Assembly: GCA_965546615.1 (NCBI GenBank)
Contig: CBEUVQ010000018.1
Location: 1 to 43,254 of the forward strand
Direction: 5' to 3'
Origin: CBEUVQ01 sp965546615
Lineage (GTDB): Bacteria > Bacillota > Desulfotomaculia > Desulfotomaculales > Desulfohalotomaculaceae
Length of the DNA: 43,254 nucleotides
The notes below the pieces were generated by a model that did no database searches, was not told where the DNA came from, and saw only the letters and a list, made by a program, of their open reading frames with translations. Positions 34,112 to 42,605 of this stretch are shown piece after piece. The first letter of the stretch is position 1, and every line of letters begins with the position of its first letter. The translations under genes were made by a program, and so were the position numbers.

Positions 34112-35557
34112 TTGATTACATTTATTCTATCCATTGTTCTGTTAATTGTCGGGTACTTCACATACGGAAAGCTGGTAGAAAGAGTGTTCGGCATAGATGA
34201 AAACCGGCAAACCCCGGCTTACGCGATGAATGACGGAGTAGACTATATGCCGATGGAATGGAAACGGGCCAGCTTAATTCAGCTGTTAAATATTGCTGGC
34301 TTAGGCCCCATCTTCGGACCTATTATGGGGGCATTATGGGGTCCGGTAGCTTTTGTGTGGATTGTACTCGGCAGTATTTTTGCCGGTGCGGTACACGATT
34401 ACTTCTCCGGCATGTTGTCGGTACGCAACAATGGTGCCGGATTGCCGGATATCGTTGGTAAGTACCTCGGCAACAGCATGCGCATATTTGTAAACGGTTT
34501 TGCACTGATTTTGTTAGTTTTAGTTGGTACCGTTTTTATGACCGGTCCGGCAAAATTGCTGGCAGATTTAACACCTGGTTGGATGACGCTGTCGATTTGG
34601 GTGGGAATTATTCTTATTTACTACATTTTCGCTACCCTTTTGCCGGTGGACAAGATTATCGGTCGGTTTTACCCCGCCTTTGGCGCATTGCTGTTAATTA
34701 TGGCTGCCGGTGTTGGTGTATCAATGATTGTACAGGGTTACCACATTCCCGAGTTAACCCTTGCCAACCTGCATCCCAATAATGCACCAATTTGGCCGTT
34801 ATTGTTCATTACTATTGCTTGCGGGGCAATTTCCGGTTTCCATGCTACTCAATCACCGATTATTGCCCGGGTAACCCAGAACGAAAAATATGGTCGGCGC
34901 ATTTTTTACGGTATGATGATTGGCGAAGGTATTATTGCAATGATTTGGGCCGCTGCCGCTATGTCTTTCTATGACGGCGCCGGGCTGTCCGCAATGCTCG
35001 CTTCCGGAGGACCCGGACCTGCCGGTGTAGTTAAAGAAGTTGCAACCACTATGCTGGGAGCAGTTGGCGGTACGCTGGCGGTATTAGGGGTAATTATACT
35101 GCCGATTACTTCCGGTGACACCGCATTCCGCAGTGCCCGGATGCTTATTGCCGACTTTTTGAAAATGACTCAAAAACCGATAGTTAAACGGTTAATGATT
35201 GCAGTTCCAATGTTTATATTAGCCTATATGTTAACTAAAATAGACTTTAACTTCCTGTGGCGTTACTTCGCTTGGGCAAATCAAACCACCGCAATGATTA
35301 TGCTGTGGGCTGCAGCAGCTTACCTGCTGCAAAACAAAAAGAATCACTTTATTGCTTCTGTCCCCGCTGCCTTTATGACGGTGGTAACTTTCACCTATAT
35401 CTTAATGGCACCGGAAGGATTTCAGCTGCCTACCGGCATTGCTTATCCGTTAGGTTTTGTGCTGGCATTGATTCCGATTGGCCTGTTTGTTTACAAAGCA
35501 GTACGAGCCAATAGTAAATCGCCGGCAGCGGCTGTCAAAAAACCGATTAACGAGTAG
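34112..35557 (+). CDS. cstA: CstA/BtsT-family carbon-starvation transporter
   Basis: Polytopic membrane transporter, 481 aa with about 13 hydrophobic segments. Family motifs: YGKLVERVFGID near the N-terminus, LLNIAGLGPIFGPIMGALWG, GSIFAGAVHDYFSGMLSVR, GFHATQSPIIAR, and ILPITSGDTAFRSARM. Members in E. coli (CstA, BtsT) import pyruvate or peptides; this is the shorter form, missing the C-terminal third of the E. coli proteins (about 700 aa). TTG start with GGGAGGG seven bases upstream. It follows the LytS/LytR-type pair, which most simply makes it their target and a probable pyruvate transporter. Confidence 0.92.
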   Translation: MITFILSIVLLIVGYFTYGKLVERVFGIDENRQTPAYAMNDGVDYMPMEWKRASLIQLLNIAGLGPIFGPIMGALWGPVAFVWIVLGSIFAGAVHDYFSGMLSVRNNGAGLPDIVGKYLGNSMRIFVNGFALILLVLVGTVFMTGPAKLLADLTPGWMTLSIWVGIILIYYIFATLLPVDKIIGRFYPAFGALLLIMAAGVGVSMIVQGYHIPELTLANLHPNNAPIWPLLFITIACGAISGFHATQSPIIARVTQNEKYGRRIFYGMMIGEGIIAMIWAAAAMSFYDGAGLSAMLASGGPGPAGVVKEVATTMLGAVGGTLAVLGVIILPITSGDTAFRSARMLIADFLKMTQKPIVKRLMIAVPMFILAYMLTKIDFNFLWRYFAWANQTTAMIMLWAAAAYLLQNKKNHFIASVPAAFMTVVTFTYILMAPEGFQLPTGIAYPLGFVLALIPIGLFVYKAVRANSKSPAAAVKKPINE

Positions 35558-35585
35558 AACAGATATTTAAGCAATTAAAAATCAC

Positions 35586-35617
35586 AAAACCGAGGACAGC
35601 TGCTTGTCCTCGGTTTT
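35586..35617. terminator. Bidirectional terminator between cstA and alaT
   Basis: Perfect 13-bp stem AAAACCGAGGACA/TGTCCTCGGTTTT, 6-base loop, T-run on both strands. It serves the convergent cstA-like and aminotransferase genes. Confidence 0.95.
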
Positions 35618-35669
35618 TTTTCTGTATAAACAAATTTTCTGCTGCATTTTGGAGATACCGTTTATGGCA

Positions 35670-36842
35670 TCAACCAATTCTCTTGCGCACAAAGCCGCTG
35701 ATTCTTTTTAATGCTTCTCTAAGGTCTGCCAAAGATGCAGCATAAGAACAGCGCACAAATCCTTCCCCTGCTTTACCAAACGCATTGCCCGGTATAACAG
35801 CTACTTTGGTTTCGTACAGCAGTTCTTCTGCAAACTGTTCCGAAGTTAGTCCGGTAGGTCTGATATCCGGGAAGACATAAAATGCCCCACCGGGGTCAAA
35901 ACAAGGAAGGCCCATTTCATTAAAACTGTTAACCATCATACGCCGCCGGCGGTTGTACTGCTCCACCATATTCAGCATAGACTCACGGCCGTTTTGCAGC
36001 GCTTCCAGAGCAGCCATTTGGGCAGTAATCGGGGCACAAAGCATAGTGTATTGGTGTATTTTATTCATAGCTGCTATAAAATCGGAGTTAGAAGCAGCAT
36101 AACCTACTCTCCACCCGGTCATGGCATAGGCTTTAGAAAACCCATTTAACAGTATAGTTCGTTCCCGCATCCCCGGAAGCGATGCTGTACAAGTGTGTTC
36201 ACCCTGATATGTTAGTTTATCATATATTTCATCAGAAATAACTACTAAGTCGTGCTGTACCGCTACCTCTGCAATTTCCTGCAGATTTTTTTTACTTATG
36301 GTAGCGCCGGTGGGGTTATTGGGGTAGCTGATAAGCAGCACTTTAGTTTTAGATGTAATGTGCTTTTCCACCATATCCGCAGTAAGCTGAAAGTTATCTT
36401 CCGGCTTTGTGGCAATGGGTACTGTTACGCCCCCGGCAAGTTGGGCACAGGGTATGTATGAAACATAGCTTGGCTCCGGCACCAGCACCTCATCGCCGGG
36501 GCTAACCACTGTACGCAGCGCTAAATCTAATGCCTCGCTCACCCCAACGGTTACCAGCAGTTCATCTTTGGGGTGATATTTTACTTGATAGTTGTTGTAT
36601 ATATGTTCGCTGATAGCATCTCTTAGGGCTGGCAATCCCTGGTTTGCTGTGTATGTGGTGCAGCCTTTTTCCAGCGAGTAAATGCACTGCTCTCTGATGT
36701 GCCAGGGGGTAACAAAATCCGGTTCTCCAACTCCCAAGGATATTACTCCTTCCATTTCAACAGCCAAATTAAAGAATCGTCTAATACCGGAAGGAGGTAC
36801 GTTGGCTACCAAAGGGTTAATGTACCGCTGCCACTTACTCAT
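35670..36842 (-). CDS. alaT: PLP-dependent class I aminotransferase, probably alanine aminotransferase (AlaT-like)
   Basis: Fold-type I aminotransferase, 390 aa. Visible are GVGEPDFVTP, YTANQGLPALRDAIS, the PNNPTG loop (Asn175/176), ISDEIYDKL (Asp204, Tyr207), the PLP lysine Lys237 in NGFSKAYAMTGWRVGY, and the carboxylate-binding arginine region GFVRCSYAAS. Substrate cannot be fixed from sequence; the pairing with an Lrp/AsnC regulator that overlaps it by four bases is that of Bacillus alaR-alaT (yugG-yugH), so alanine-pyruvate transamination is the best guess; an aromatic or aspartate aminotransferase role remains possible. Next to a pyruvate sensor/transporter module, a pyruvate-linked role would fit. 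Confidence 0.88.
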   Translation of the reverse strand: MSKWQRYINPLVANVPPSGIRRFFNLAVEMEGVISLGVGEPDFVTPWHIREQCIYSLEKGCTTYTANQGLPALRDAISEHIYNNYQVKYHPKDELLVTVGVSEALDLALRTVVSPGDEVLVPEPSYVSYIPCAQLAGGVTVPIATKPEDNFQLTADMVEKHITSKTKVLLISYPNNPTGATISKKNLQEIAEVAVQHDLVVISDEIYDKLTYQGEHTCTASLPGMRERTILLNGFSKAYAMTGWRVGYAASNSDFIAAMNKIHQYTMLCAPITAQMAALEALQNGRESMLNMVEQYNRRRRMMVNSFNEMGLPCFDPGGAFYVFPDIRPTGLTSEQFAEELLYETKVAVIPGNAFGKAGEGFVRCSYAASLADLREALKRISGFVRKRIG

Positions 36843-37327
36843 GGCGATACCACCAGCCTACGATCGGTCTCCTGATCTTCTAAGATGCAGCCATGCTGTT
36901 TATATGTTTTCAGCACAAAGTGAGTAGCAGTGCTTAACACGTGCTCCATAGTAGCCAGACGGCTGGAAACAAATTGGGCTACTTCTTTCATGGTGCGCCC
37001 CTCTAAAAATACCGCTAAGTCATAGTCACCGGACATCAGGTGTACGCTGTGTACTTCAGGGAAGCGATAGATTCGTTCCGCCACTGCATCAAATCCTACT
37101 TCCCGCTGCGGTGTTAGTTTAACTTCAATAAGAGCATTCACCTTTTCTATACCGGTTTTTTCCCAATTAATCATGGTTTGATATCTGGTAATCACACCGC
37201 TTTTTTCTAATTCACTGATGCGCTGACGCACTTCCGCAGCATCAATATCCAACATAGCTGCTATTTCTTCCGGAGTTATTTTGCAGTTTTGTTCCAATAG
37301 TTCTAAAATGGCTTTATCGTTTTGCAT
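36839..37327 (-). CDS. alaR: Lrp/AsnC-family transcriptional regulator (AlaR-like)
   Basis: 162 aa: N-terminal winged helix (AILELLEQNCKITPEEIAAM...IDAAEVRQRISELEKSGVI at about 5-45) and C-terminal RAM ligand-binding domain (NALIEVKLTPQREVGFDAVAE, VHLMSGDYDLAVFLEG). These regulators bind amino acids and usually control the adjacent gene. Start ATG with GAGGAG upstream. Its stop overlaps the aminotransferase start (ATGA), so they are one translational unit. Its transcript has a structured leader of about 130 bases. Confidence 0.93.
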   Translation of the reverse strand: MQNDKAILELLEQNCKITPEEIAAMLDIDAAEVRQRISELEKSGVITRYQTMINWEKTGIEKVNALIEVKLTPQREVGFDAVAERIYRFPEVHSVHLMSGDYDLAVFLEGRTMKEVAQFVSSRLATMEHVLSTATHFVLKTYKQHGCILEDQETDRRLVVSP

Positions 37328-37400
37328 TTTTCTCTCCTCAATTCAATATTTTAGGCAAAACCGAACTTACTATGCACAACAGCGTTGAAGCGGGATGGAC

Positions 37401-37432
37401 GCCGCCCCTGTTTCAGGCTTAGTTTAGGCGGC
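37401..37432 (-). other. GC-rich structured element in the alaR 5' leader
   Basis: In the minus-strand RNA, GCCGCC and GGCGGC pair around a CCTG-AAA-CAGG hairpin with a 9-base one-sided bulge; a CAGCTGCTG palindromic stretch lies just 5' of it. GC content stands out in this AT-rich intergenic region. It matches no riboswitch class I know. Could be a regulatory leader or just a stable stem. Confidence 0.4.
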
Positions 37433-37467
37433 TGTGTTACGCAGCAGCTGCCAATATCAGTAAAAAT

Positions 37468-37497
37468 ATTATAATTGCAATAATTAGATAAAAACAA
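37468..37497 (-). promoter_or_regulatory. Promoter of alaR-alaT
   Basis: TTGTTT (37492-37497), 18-base spacer, TATAAT (37468-37473) on the minus strand. Gives a leader of about 130 bases before alaR. Confidence 0.65.
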
Positions 37498-37499
37498 CA

Positions 37500-37541
37500 A
37501 AAGCCGTCCCGTACTTTAAGAATAAAGCGGAAACCGGCTTT
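37500..37541 (-). terminator. Terminator of the prkA-yhbH-spoVR operon
   Basis: AAAGCCG/CGGCTTT outer stem with an inner TTTA/TAAA-type stem; followed on the minus strand by TTTTGTTGTTTTT. Lies about 210 bases after the spoVR stop. Its T-rich tail doubles as the -35 region of the alaR promoter. Confidence 0.65.
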
Positions 37542-37753
37542 GTATTCATAGTGCACAGCGGCCAACGAGCTCGGCAGCCCAATCCCTATGGCTTTTATAT
37601 TTGGTGCACAAGCCAAAACCTAAAATGAGAATACCAATTTTTCAACCAGAGATCAACAATTATTTAGAATGTCCAATTATATTTTAAGCAATTGCTGATA
37701 AAATTCAGGCTCTTTTCTAAATGCCACCCATTTCTCTCTGCTGCCAGCTGCTG
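37542..37753. other. Intergenic stretch downstream of spoVR, no gene seen
   Basis: Together with the alaR leader this makes a 426-base gap between genes. This half is AT-rich, contains two GTGCAC palindromes about 50 bases apart, and has only short frames without convincing starts or ribosome-binding sites. Confidence 0.6.
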
Positions 37754-39157
37754 TTAAATAAAGCTTTTGCTTATTTTCTCTCCGTCATAACTGAACAGCA
37801 CCGGTTTTTCATCGATCATTGTTTCTAAATGCACCGGACGCCCCCAAATTAAATACACATGAGGCAGCGTTTTTTCCAAATGTACTAAATCAAGCTCTAA
37901 CCCCTCATACTGATGCACCAAATACAGCTCGCCGCGCTTTTGATAATCTCCGTTTTTGACAACTACCACCGGAACACCGCAATTAGTTATATTTTTTACC
38001 AGCTCATCGCGCACATTTTTCCAGTTTTTATCTACTATTTTATACTCATGGCCAACTCGACGAAACAAATATAAGTCCATTTCTTCTACCAGTTCTTTCG
38101 TTAAATAATTGCGCAAAAAACTAACATCATTATCTACCGCCCGCACTTCAAATATCTTTTCTTTACCCTGCCCTCCCGGACGGTCATACCGTTTCTGTTC
38201 CTCTGCTGTAGGATAATTCCATCGCTTTTCGATATCTTCAAAAATCTTAATTCCCAAATAATAAGGATTAATGCTTTTGATAGATTTTTGAATTACTCCG
38301 GCATGCATTTTGGCAAATTCCACCGCATCCGCTTCATCTAAATCCATTTCCCGCATAATGCGCACATGCCAGTATGAAGCCCAGCCCTCATTCATTATTT
38401 TCGTCTGCATCTGCGGCCAAAAATAAAACATTTCATCGCGCAGTATCGAAATAATATCCCGCTGCCAATCCTCCAGATCTTTGGCGTAGTTCATTAAAAA
38501 CCACATTAAATCATATTCGGGCTGCTCAGGAAATTTTTTTATCTTTTTATCACAATTATTGCCGCATGAACAGCCTTTCGGCTTATCTAAATTCCACAAA
38601 TCATCATAAGGAGTTTGCTGCTGTGTACAGCATTTATCTTCTTTTTTCGGTTCCTTAATATAGTGATGGGGATTAATATGCTGCTGCACCGCTAAAACAG
38701 CATCTAAAAACCGCTCTACTTTATCCCGCCCATGCTGCAGCTCGTATTTGCGCAGCCGTTCTGCCGCCACCGACATCGATTCAATCATGTCGCGGTTTGT
38801 ATGCCGAAACCAGGCGTTATTTTTAAAGAAATCGCAGTGAGCCAAAACGTGGGCCACCACCAGCTGATTTTGAATTAAACTGTTGCCTTCTAACAAAAAA
38901 GCATAGCACGGGTCGGAGTTGATCACCATTTCATAAATGCGGCTTAAGTTGTAGTCGTACTGGGTTTTCATTTTATGGTACATTTTACCGAACGACCAGT
39001 GGGTAAAGCGGGTGGGCATGCCGTAAGAACCAAAGGTGTAAATAATATCCGCCGGGCAAATTTCAAAGCGCATCGGATAAAAATCAAGTCCGAATCGCCG
39101 AGCGATGTCTACGATTTTTTCGATAGATTTTTCCAACAACTTAATTTCCTGCATCAT
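37754..39157 (-). CDS. spoVR: SpoVR family protein
   Basis: 467-aa cytoplasmic protein of the SpoVR/YcgB family; Bacillus SpoVR (468 aa) affects spore cortex formation, the biochemical activity is unknown. Recognisable segments: FGLDFYPMRFEICPADIIY, MPTRFTHWSFGKMYHKMK, LSRIYEMVINSDPCYAFLLEG, AHVLAHCDFFKNNAWFRHTN, and EGWASYWHVRIMREM. A short Cys-rich insert (KCCTQQQTPYDD..., CSCGNNC) lies at about 190-210. Start codon ATG (39157, or the adjacent ATG 39154) overlaps the yhbH stop, so it is the third gene of a coupled operon. Confidence 0.95.
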   Translation of the reverse strand: MMQEIKLLEKSIEKIVDIARRFGLDFYPMRFEICPADIIYTFGSYGMPTRFTHWSFGKMYHKMKTQYDYNLSRIYEMVINSDPCYAFLLEGNSLIQNQLVVAHVLAHCDFFKNNAWFRHTNRDMIESMSVAAERLRKYELQHGRDKVERFLDAVLAVQQHINPHHYIKEPKKEDKCCTQQQTPYDDLWNLDKPKGCSCGNNCDKKIKKFPEQPEYDLMWFLMNYAKDLEDWQRDIISILRDEMFYFWPQMQTKIMNEGWASYWHVRIMREMDLDEADAVEFAKMHAGVIQKSIKSINPYYLGIKIFEDIEKRWNYPTAEEQKRYDRPGGQGKEKIFEVRAVDNDVSFLRNYLTKELVEEMDLYLFRRVGHEYKIVDKNWKNVRDELVKNITNCGVPVVVVKNGDYQKRGELYLVHQYEGLELDLVHLEKTLPHVYLIWGRPVHLETMIDEKPVLFSYDGEKISKSFI

Positions 39158-40350
39158 GACAACCCCTGCCTATCATCCGGCGGCTGCACCATATGTACTG
39201 CACCGCTGTTCCGTTTATCACTAAAAAATGCCTTTAGGGCAGGATACACCCCGTGCTTATCCCGAATACTTACCGCTGTAAACTTCGGATTATCAATCTG
39301 TTCATAAGCCGTTCTTAATGTACTGGTGTAATAATACGGCCCTTCAATTTCTCCATACCCCACCAAGTTGCAGTATACCAGCAGTTTAGATACTAAGTTA
39401 ATACACCGCTCGTTATCTGAGTTTAAATTGTCACCGTCGGAAAAATGAAACGCGTAAATATTGTAATCATTGGGGCTGTATCGTTTTTCAATTAAATCTA
39501 ACGCCAATTTATATACTGACGAGCACCTTGTACCGCCACTTTCCCCTTTGCTGAAAAACTCTTCCTCGCTTACCTCTTTTGCCTCGGTGTGATGAGCTAA
39601 AAATACAATTTTAACCTGTTGATATTTAGTGCGCAAAAAACGCACCATCCAGAAAAAGAAACTGCGGGCAATGTATTTTTCATACGGCCCCATACTGCCG
39701 GATGTATCCATCATCGCCAGCACCACCGCTGCTGATTCGTATTTATAAGTGGTTTCCCACGTTTTATAGCGCAAATCTTCCGGCATAATGCCGTAAATGC
39801 CCGGCCTGCCGCATTGAGCATTTCTTTTCAGCACTTCTAACAGCGTGCGCTTGCGGTCAATATTGCCGGACAAACCTTTTTTACGAATATCCCGAAACTC
39901 AACTGTCTCAGAAGCCAGCTGCTTATTGTGCTTTTCTTTTAAATCCGGCAGTTTAAGATTTTCAAACAATATCTCTGAAACCTCTTCAATGCTCACATCG
40001 GCTTCATAATAATCAACACCGGGCTCTTCTCCTGCCCCTTTGCCCTTGCCCGCTCCTTGGGGGCGTTCGCTGCCAATGACATCGCCCACTTTGCTGTCTC
40101 CGCTGCCCATACCGCCGTGTTTTTGCTTGCGAAAATCATAGCGAAAGCGGTATTCCTGCAGTGAACGTATCGGAATGCGAATGATTTTTTTATTATCTGA
40201 CATAATGATATTCTCTTCGGTAATGATGTCAGCCAGATTTTTTTTAATTGCTTCCCGCACCTTTTCGCGGTGCCGCTGCTGGTCCAATTCCCCTTTGCGG
40301 TGCAGCGACCAGTCCTCCTTAGAAACAATAAAGCTTATATGCTCTGTCAT
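39154..40350 (-). CDS. yhbH: YhbH/YeaH family protein (DUF444, VWA-like domain)
   Basis: 398-aa protein of the DUF444 family, functional partner of PrkA and SpoVR. N-terminal basic region (DWSLHRKGELDQQRHREKV), a glycine-rich segment at about 80-110 (GGMGSGDSKVGD, PQGAGKGKGAGEEPG), then a von Willebrand A-like domain with the metal-binding start AVVLAMMDTSGSMGPYEK (DTSGS) and AFHFSDGDN. A GTG at 40359 opens the frame directly after the prkA stop, but AGGTGAGG precedes ATG at 40350 (MTEHISF), which is preferred. It overlaps spoVR by four bases. Confidence 0.95.
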   Translation of the reverse strand: MTEHISFIVSKEDWSLHRKGELDQQRHREKVREAIKKNLADIITEENIIMSDNKKIIRIPIRSLQEYRFRYDFRKQKHGGMGSGDSKVGDVIGSERPQGAGKGKGAGEEPGVDYYEADVSIEEVSEILFENLKLPDLKEKHNKQLASETVEFRDIRKKGLSGNIDRKRTLLEVLKRNAQCGRPGIYGIMPEDLRYKTWETTYKYESAAVVLAMMDTSGSMGPYEKYIARSFFFWMVRFLRTKYQQVKIVFLAHHTEAKEVSEEEFFSKGESGGTRCSSVYKLALDLIEKRYSPNDYNIYAFHFSDGDNLNSDNERCINLVSKLLVYCNLVGYGEIEGPYYYTSTLRTAYEQIDNPKFTAVSIRDKHGVYPALKAFFSDKRNSGAVHMVQPPDDRQGLS

Positions 40351-40359
40351 TTTCCTCAC

Positions 40360-42255
40360 CTACCGGTTTAACAGGCTGCCAACATATTTCAACAGTTCAT
40401 TTGCGCATACCGGACAATAACCGTGATCGGCTATCAAACGGGCACTGACTTCGTTGATGCGTTTCAGCTGCTCGGCATCCGGTGTTTTGGTAGAAGTAGT
40501 GATTTTAACAACATCTTTTAAATCAGCAAACAATTTTTTCTCAATTGCTTCGCGCAGCCGCTCATGAGATTTATAGTTGAACCGCTTGTTTTTGCGGGCA
40601 TATGAAGAAAGCCGAATTAAAATCTCCTCTCTAAATACCTTTTTGGCATTTTCAGAAACACCAATTTGCTCTTCAATAGAACGCATCAGCCTTTCATCGG
40701 GATCCATTTCTTCATCAGTAATCGGATCTTTTAGTTTTACCCCGTTGCAGTAAGCCTCAACATTATCCAGATAGTTTTCAAACAGTACCTTGGCATTTTC
40801 CTCAAATGAATAAACAAAAGCCTTCTGCACCTCTTTTTTAGCCAACTCATCGTATTCACGACGGGCAATGGAGATAAAGTTTAACAAGCGCTCTTTCTCT
40901 TCCTTGGTAATGGATGGATGCTGATCTAATCCGTCTTTAATCGAGCGCAGAACATCCAGCGGATTGATACATTTAGTACCGGTGCGAATCAGCGCACTGG
41001 ACAGCCGGTTAATAACATAACGCGGGTCAACACCGCTCATCCCTTCATCTTCCGCCTCTTGCTGCAGCTCGGTAATATCCTTTTGCTTGAAACCTTCGAC
41101 ATCTTCGCCGTCATAAAGCTTCATTTTCTTGACAATATCCATCCCCTGCTTTTTAGATTCTTTGAGGCGCGACAGCACTGAGAAAATACTGGCCACCCTT
41201 AATGCATGCGGCGCAATATGAATGTCTTTTAAATCACTCTGCTTAATCAGCTTATCGTAAATTTTAATTTCATCGGACACCCGCAAGTTATAAGGAATTT
41301 TCATCACAATCATACGTGACTGCAGTGCTTCGTTCTTCTTATTGGAAATAAATGCTTTGTATTCGTTTTCATTGGTGTGGGCAACAATCATAATATCAGC
41401 ATAGATTAATGCAAACCGTCCTGCCTTGAAGTTTCCTTCTTGAGATAACGAAAGCAAATTCCAAAGAAATTTTTCGTCACATTTCAACATCTCCTGAAAT
41501 TCCATTAAACCGCGGTTGCTGATATTTAATTCACCGTCAAACCGATAAGCCCGTGGGTCGCTTTCTGAACCGTATTCACCAATGGTAGAAAAGTCAATAC
41601 TGCCGGTTAAATCAGCAATATCCTGACTTTTTGGATCGGACGGTGCAAACGTGCCGATTCCCACCCGATTATCTTCACTTAACAGCACTCGTTCTACCGG
41701 CACTTTTTCAATATCGCCGGCAAATTCTGTTTGTAAGCGCAGCCTGCAGGCAGGGCACAGATCACCTTCAATATAAACTCCATATTCCTCCATAAAATCT
41801 TTGCGCAGTTCTTTGGGAATGAGGTGCAGCGGTTCTTCGTGCATTGGGCAGCCTTTAATGCCGTACAGTGCCCCTTCATCGGTGCGTGAGTAATCTTCCA
41901 AACCTTTTTTCAGCATTGCCACCAACGTGGATTTTCCCCCGCTAACCGGGCCCATCAGCAGTAAAATCCGTTTGCGCACATCCAGTCTGCGGGCAGAGGG
42001 GTGAAAATATTCTTCCACTAATTTATCTAACGTTTTATCCAAGCCAAAAATTTCTTTATTAAAGAAATTATAACTTTTCACTCCGTTAATTGTTTCAAAA
42101 CCGGCATCTTTAATCATGTTATATAATCTGGAATGAGCTAATTGCGCAACATGCGGGTGCTCTTTTACAATTTCCAAATAATCTTTAAAAGTTCCTTCCC
42201 AAGCTAATTGCCGCTCCCTGTTCTGATACTCATCCAACCGCTTTAAAAAATCCAC
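40360..42255 (-). CDS. prkA: PrkA family AAA+ protein kinase/protease
   Basis: 631-aa protein: N-terminal PrkA AAA domain with Walker A LLMGPVSGGKSTLVAMLK (about 92-109), a CPACRLRL segment, Walker B/sensor part (ALIYADIMIVAHTNENEYK), and the C-terminal PrkA kinase-like domain (about 400-620) ending in a CPVC motif (CPVCANELLKYVGSLLNR). Bacillus PrkA was first reported as a serine kinase and later as an ATP-dependent protease that promotes sporulation; E. coli YeaG is the homologue. GTG start with GTGGTGAT five bases upstream. First gene of the prkA-yhbH-spoVR operon, with no gap to yhbH. Confidence 0.96.
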   Translation of the reverse strand: MDFLKRLDEYQNRERQLAWEGTFKDYLEIVKEHPHVAQLAHSRLYNMIKDAGFETINGVKSYNFFNKEIFGLDKTLDKLVEEYFHPSARRLDVRKRILLLMGPVSGGKSTLVAMLKKGLEDYSRTDEGALYGIKGCPMHEEPLHLIPKELRKDFMEEYGVYIEGDLCPACRLRLQTEFAGDIEKVPVERVLLSEDNRVGIGTFAPSDPKSQDIADLTGSIDFSTIGEYGSESDPRAYRFDGELNISNRGLMEFQEMLKCDEKFLWNLLSLSQEGNFKAGRFALIYADIMIVAHTNENEYKAFISNKKNEALQSRMIVMKIPYNLRVSDEIKIYDKLIKQSDLKDIHIAPHALRVASIFSVLSRLKESKKQGMDIVKKMKLYDGEDVEGFKQKDITELQQEAEDEGMSGVDPRYVINRLSSALIRTGTKCINPLDVLRSIKDGLDQHPSITKEEKERLLNFISIARREYDELAKKEVQKAFVYSFEENAKVLFENYLDNVEAYCNGVKLKDPITDEEMDPDERLMRSIEEQIGVSENAKKVFREEILIRLSSYARKNKRFNYKSHERLREAIEKKLFADLKDVVKITTSTKTPDAEQLKRINEVSARLIADHGYCPVCANELLKYVGSLLNR

Positions 42256-42470
42256 TTTTTATCACCACTTTCTTTGTTGTGATTAGCAAAACGCTTGGCA
42301 GACAAGCGCTGTTGGCTCTTTGGTTAACAGTTGTAACATTATATGCATTGAAAAAACCAAAAAGAAGATTTGACTGAATATTTTACATCTTATGACAGGA
42401 TAAAAAATGTCCCTCTTGTGCAAAAACAGCGCTAAAAAAGCAGGATTGGCTTCACAGCTCATCAGGAAAC
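42256..42470 (-). promoter_or_regulatory. prkA upstream region with candidate -10 element
   Basis: On the minus strand CATATAAT (42338-42345) matches the sporulation sigma-E -10 consensus CATACAAT at seven of eight positions and contains a vegetative TATAAT, but no good -35 is seen for either. A CGCTTG/CAAGCG hairpin (42292-42308) lies in the leader. No gene and no CRISPR anti-repeat (tracrRNA) was found here. Confidence 0.4.
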
Positions 42471-42503
42471 AAAAAACGGATTGCCTTGAAAAAGCAATCC
42501 GTT
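42471..42503 (-). terminator. Minus-strand terminator at the left end of the CRISPR array
   Basis: 10-bp perfect stem AACGGATTGC/GCAATCCGTT (42475-42484, 42494-42503) with a 9-base loop; on the minus strand it runs into a U-rich tail (TTTTTTGTTTC). The plus-strand tail is poor. It lies about 100 bases left of the first repeat and fits termination of a leftward array transcript. Confidence 0.75.
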
Positions 42504-42605
42504 CTTCCCTGAATTATTTATTTAAACTCCACACATGCTTTGTATGCACCAGTTAATCAGCTTACATAACAGCAAAGTCTGCACCGTCAAAAAAACGCAA
42601 ACAAA

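Noticed and set aside
35630..35646. Possible CodY box between cstA and alaT
   Set aside because: Only the AATTTTCTG half matches; about 10 of 15 positions agree, and it lies between convergent genes rather than at a promoter.
37677..37784. Protein-like out-of-frame stretch after spoVR (ending in FYQQLLKI)
   Set aside because: It has no start codon or ribosome-binding site, is only about 35 codons, and the other frame in the same place is also open, so it is not distinguishable from chance.
42256..42605. tracrRNA beside the CRISPR array
   Set aside because: I searched by eye on both strands for a stretch complementary to the repeat and found none outside the array.
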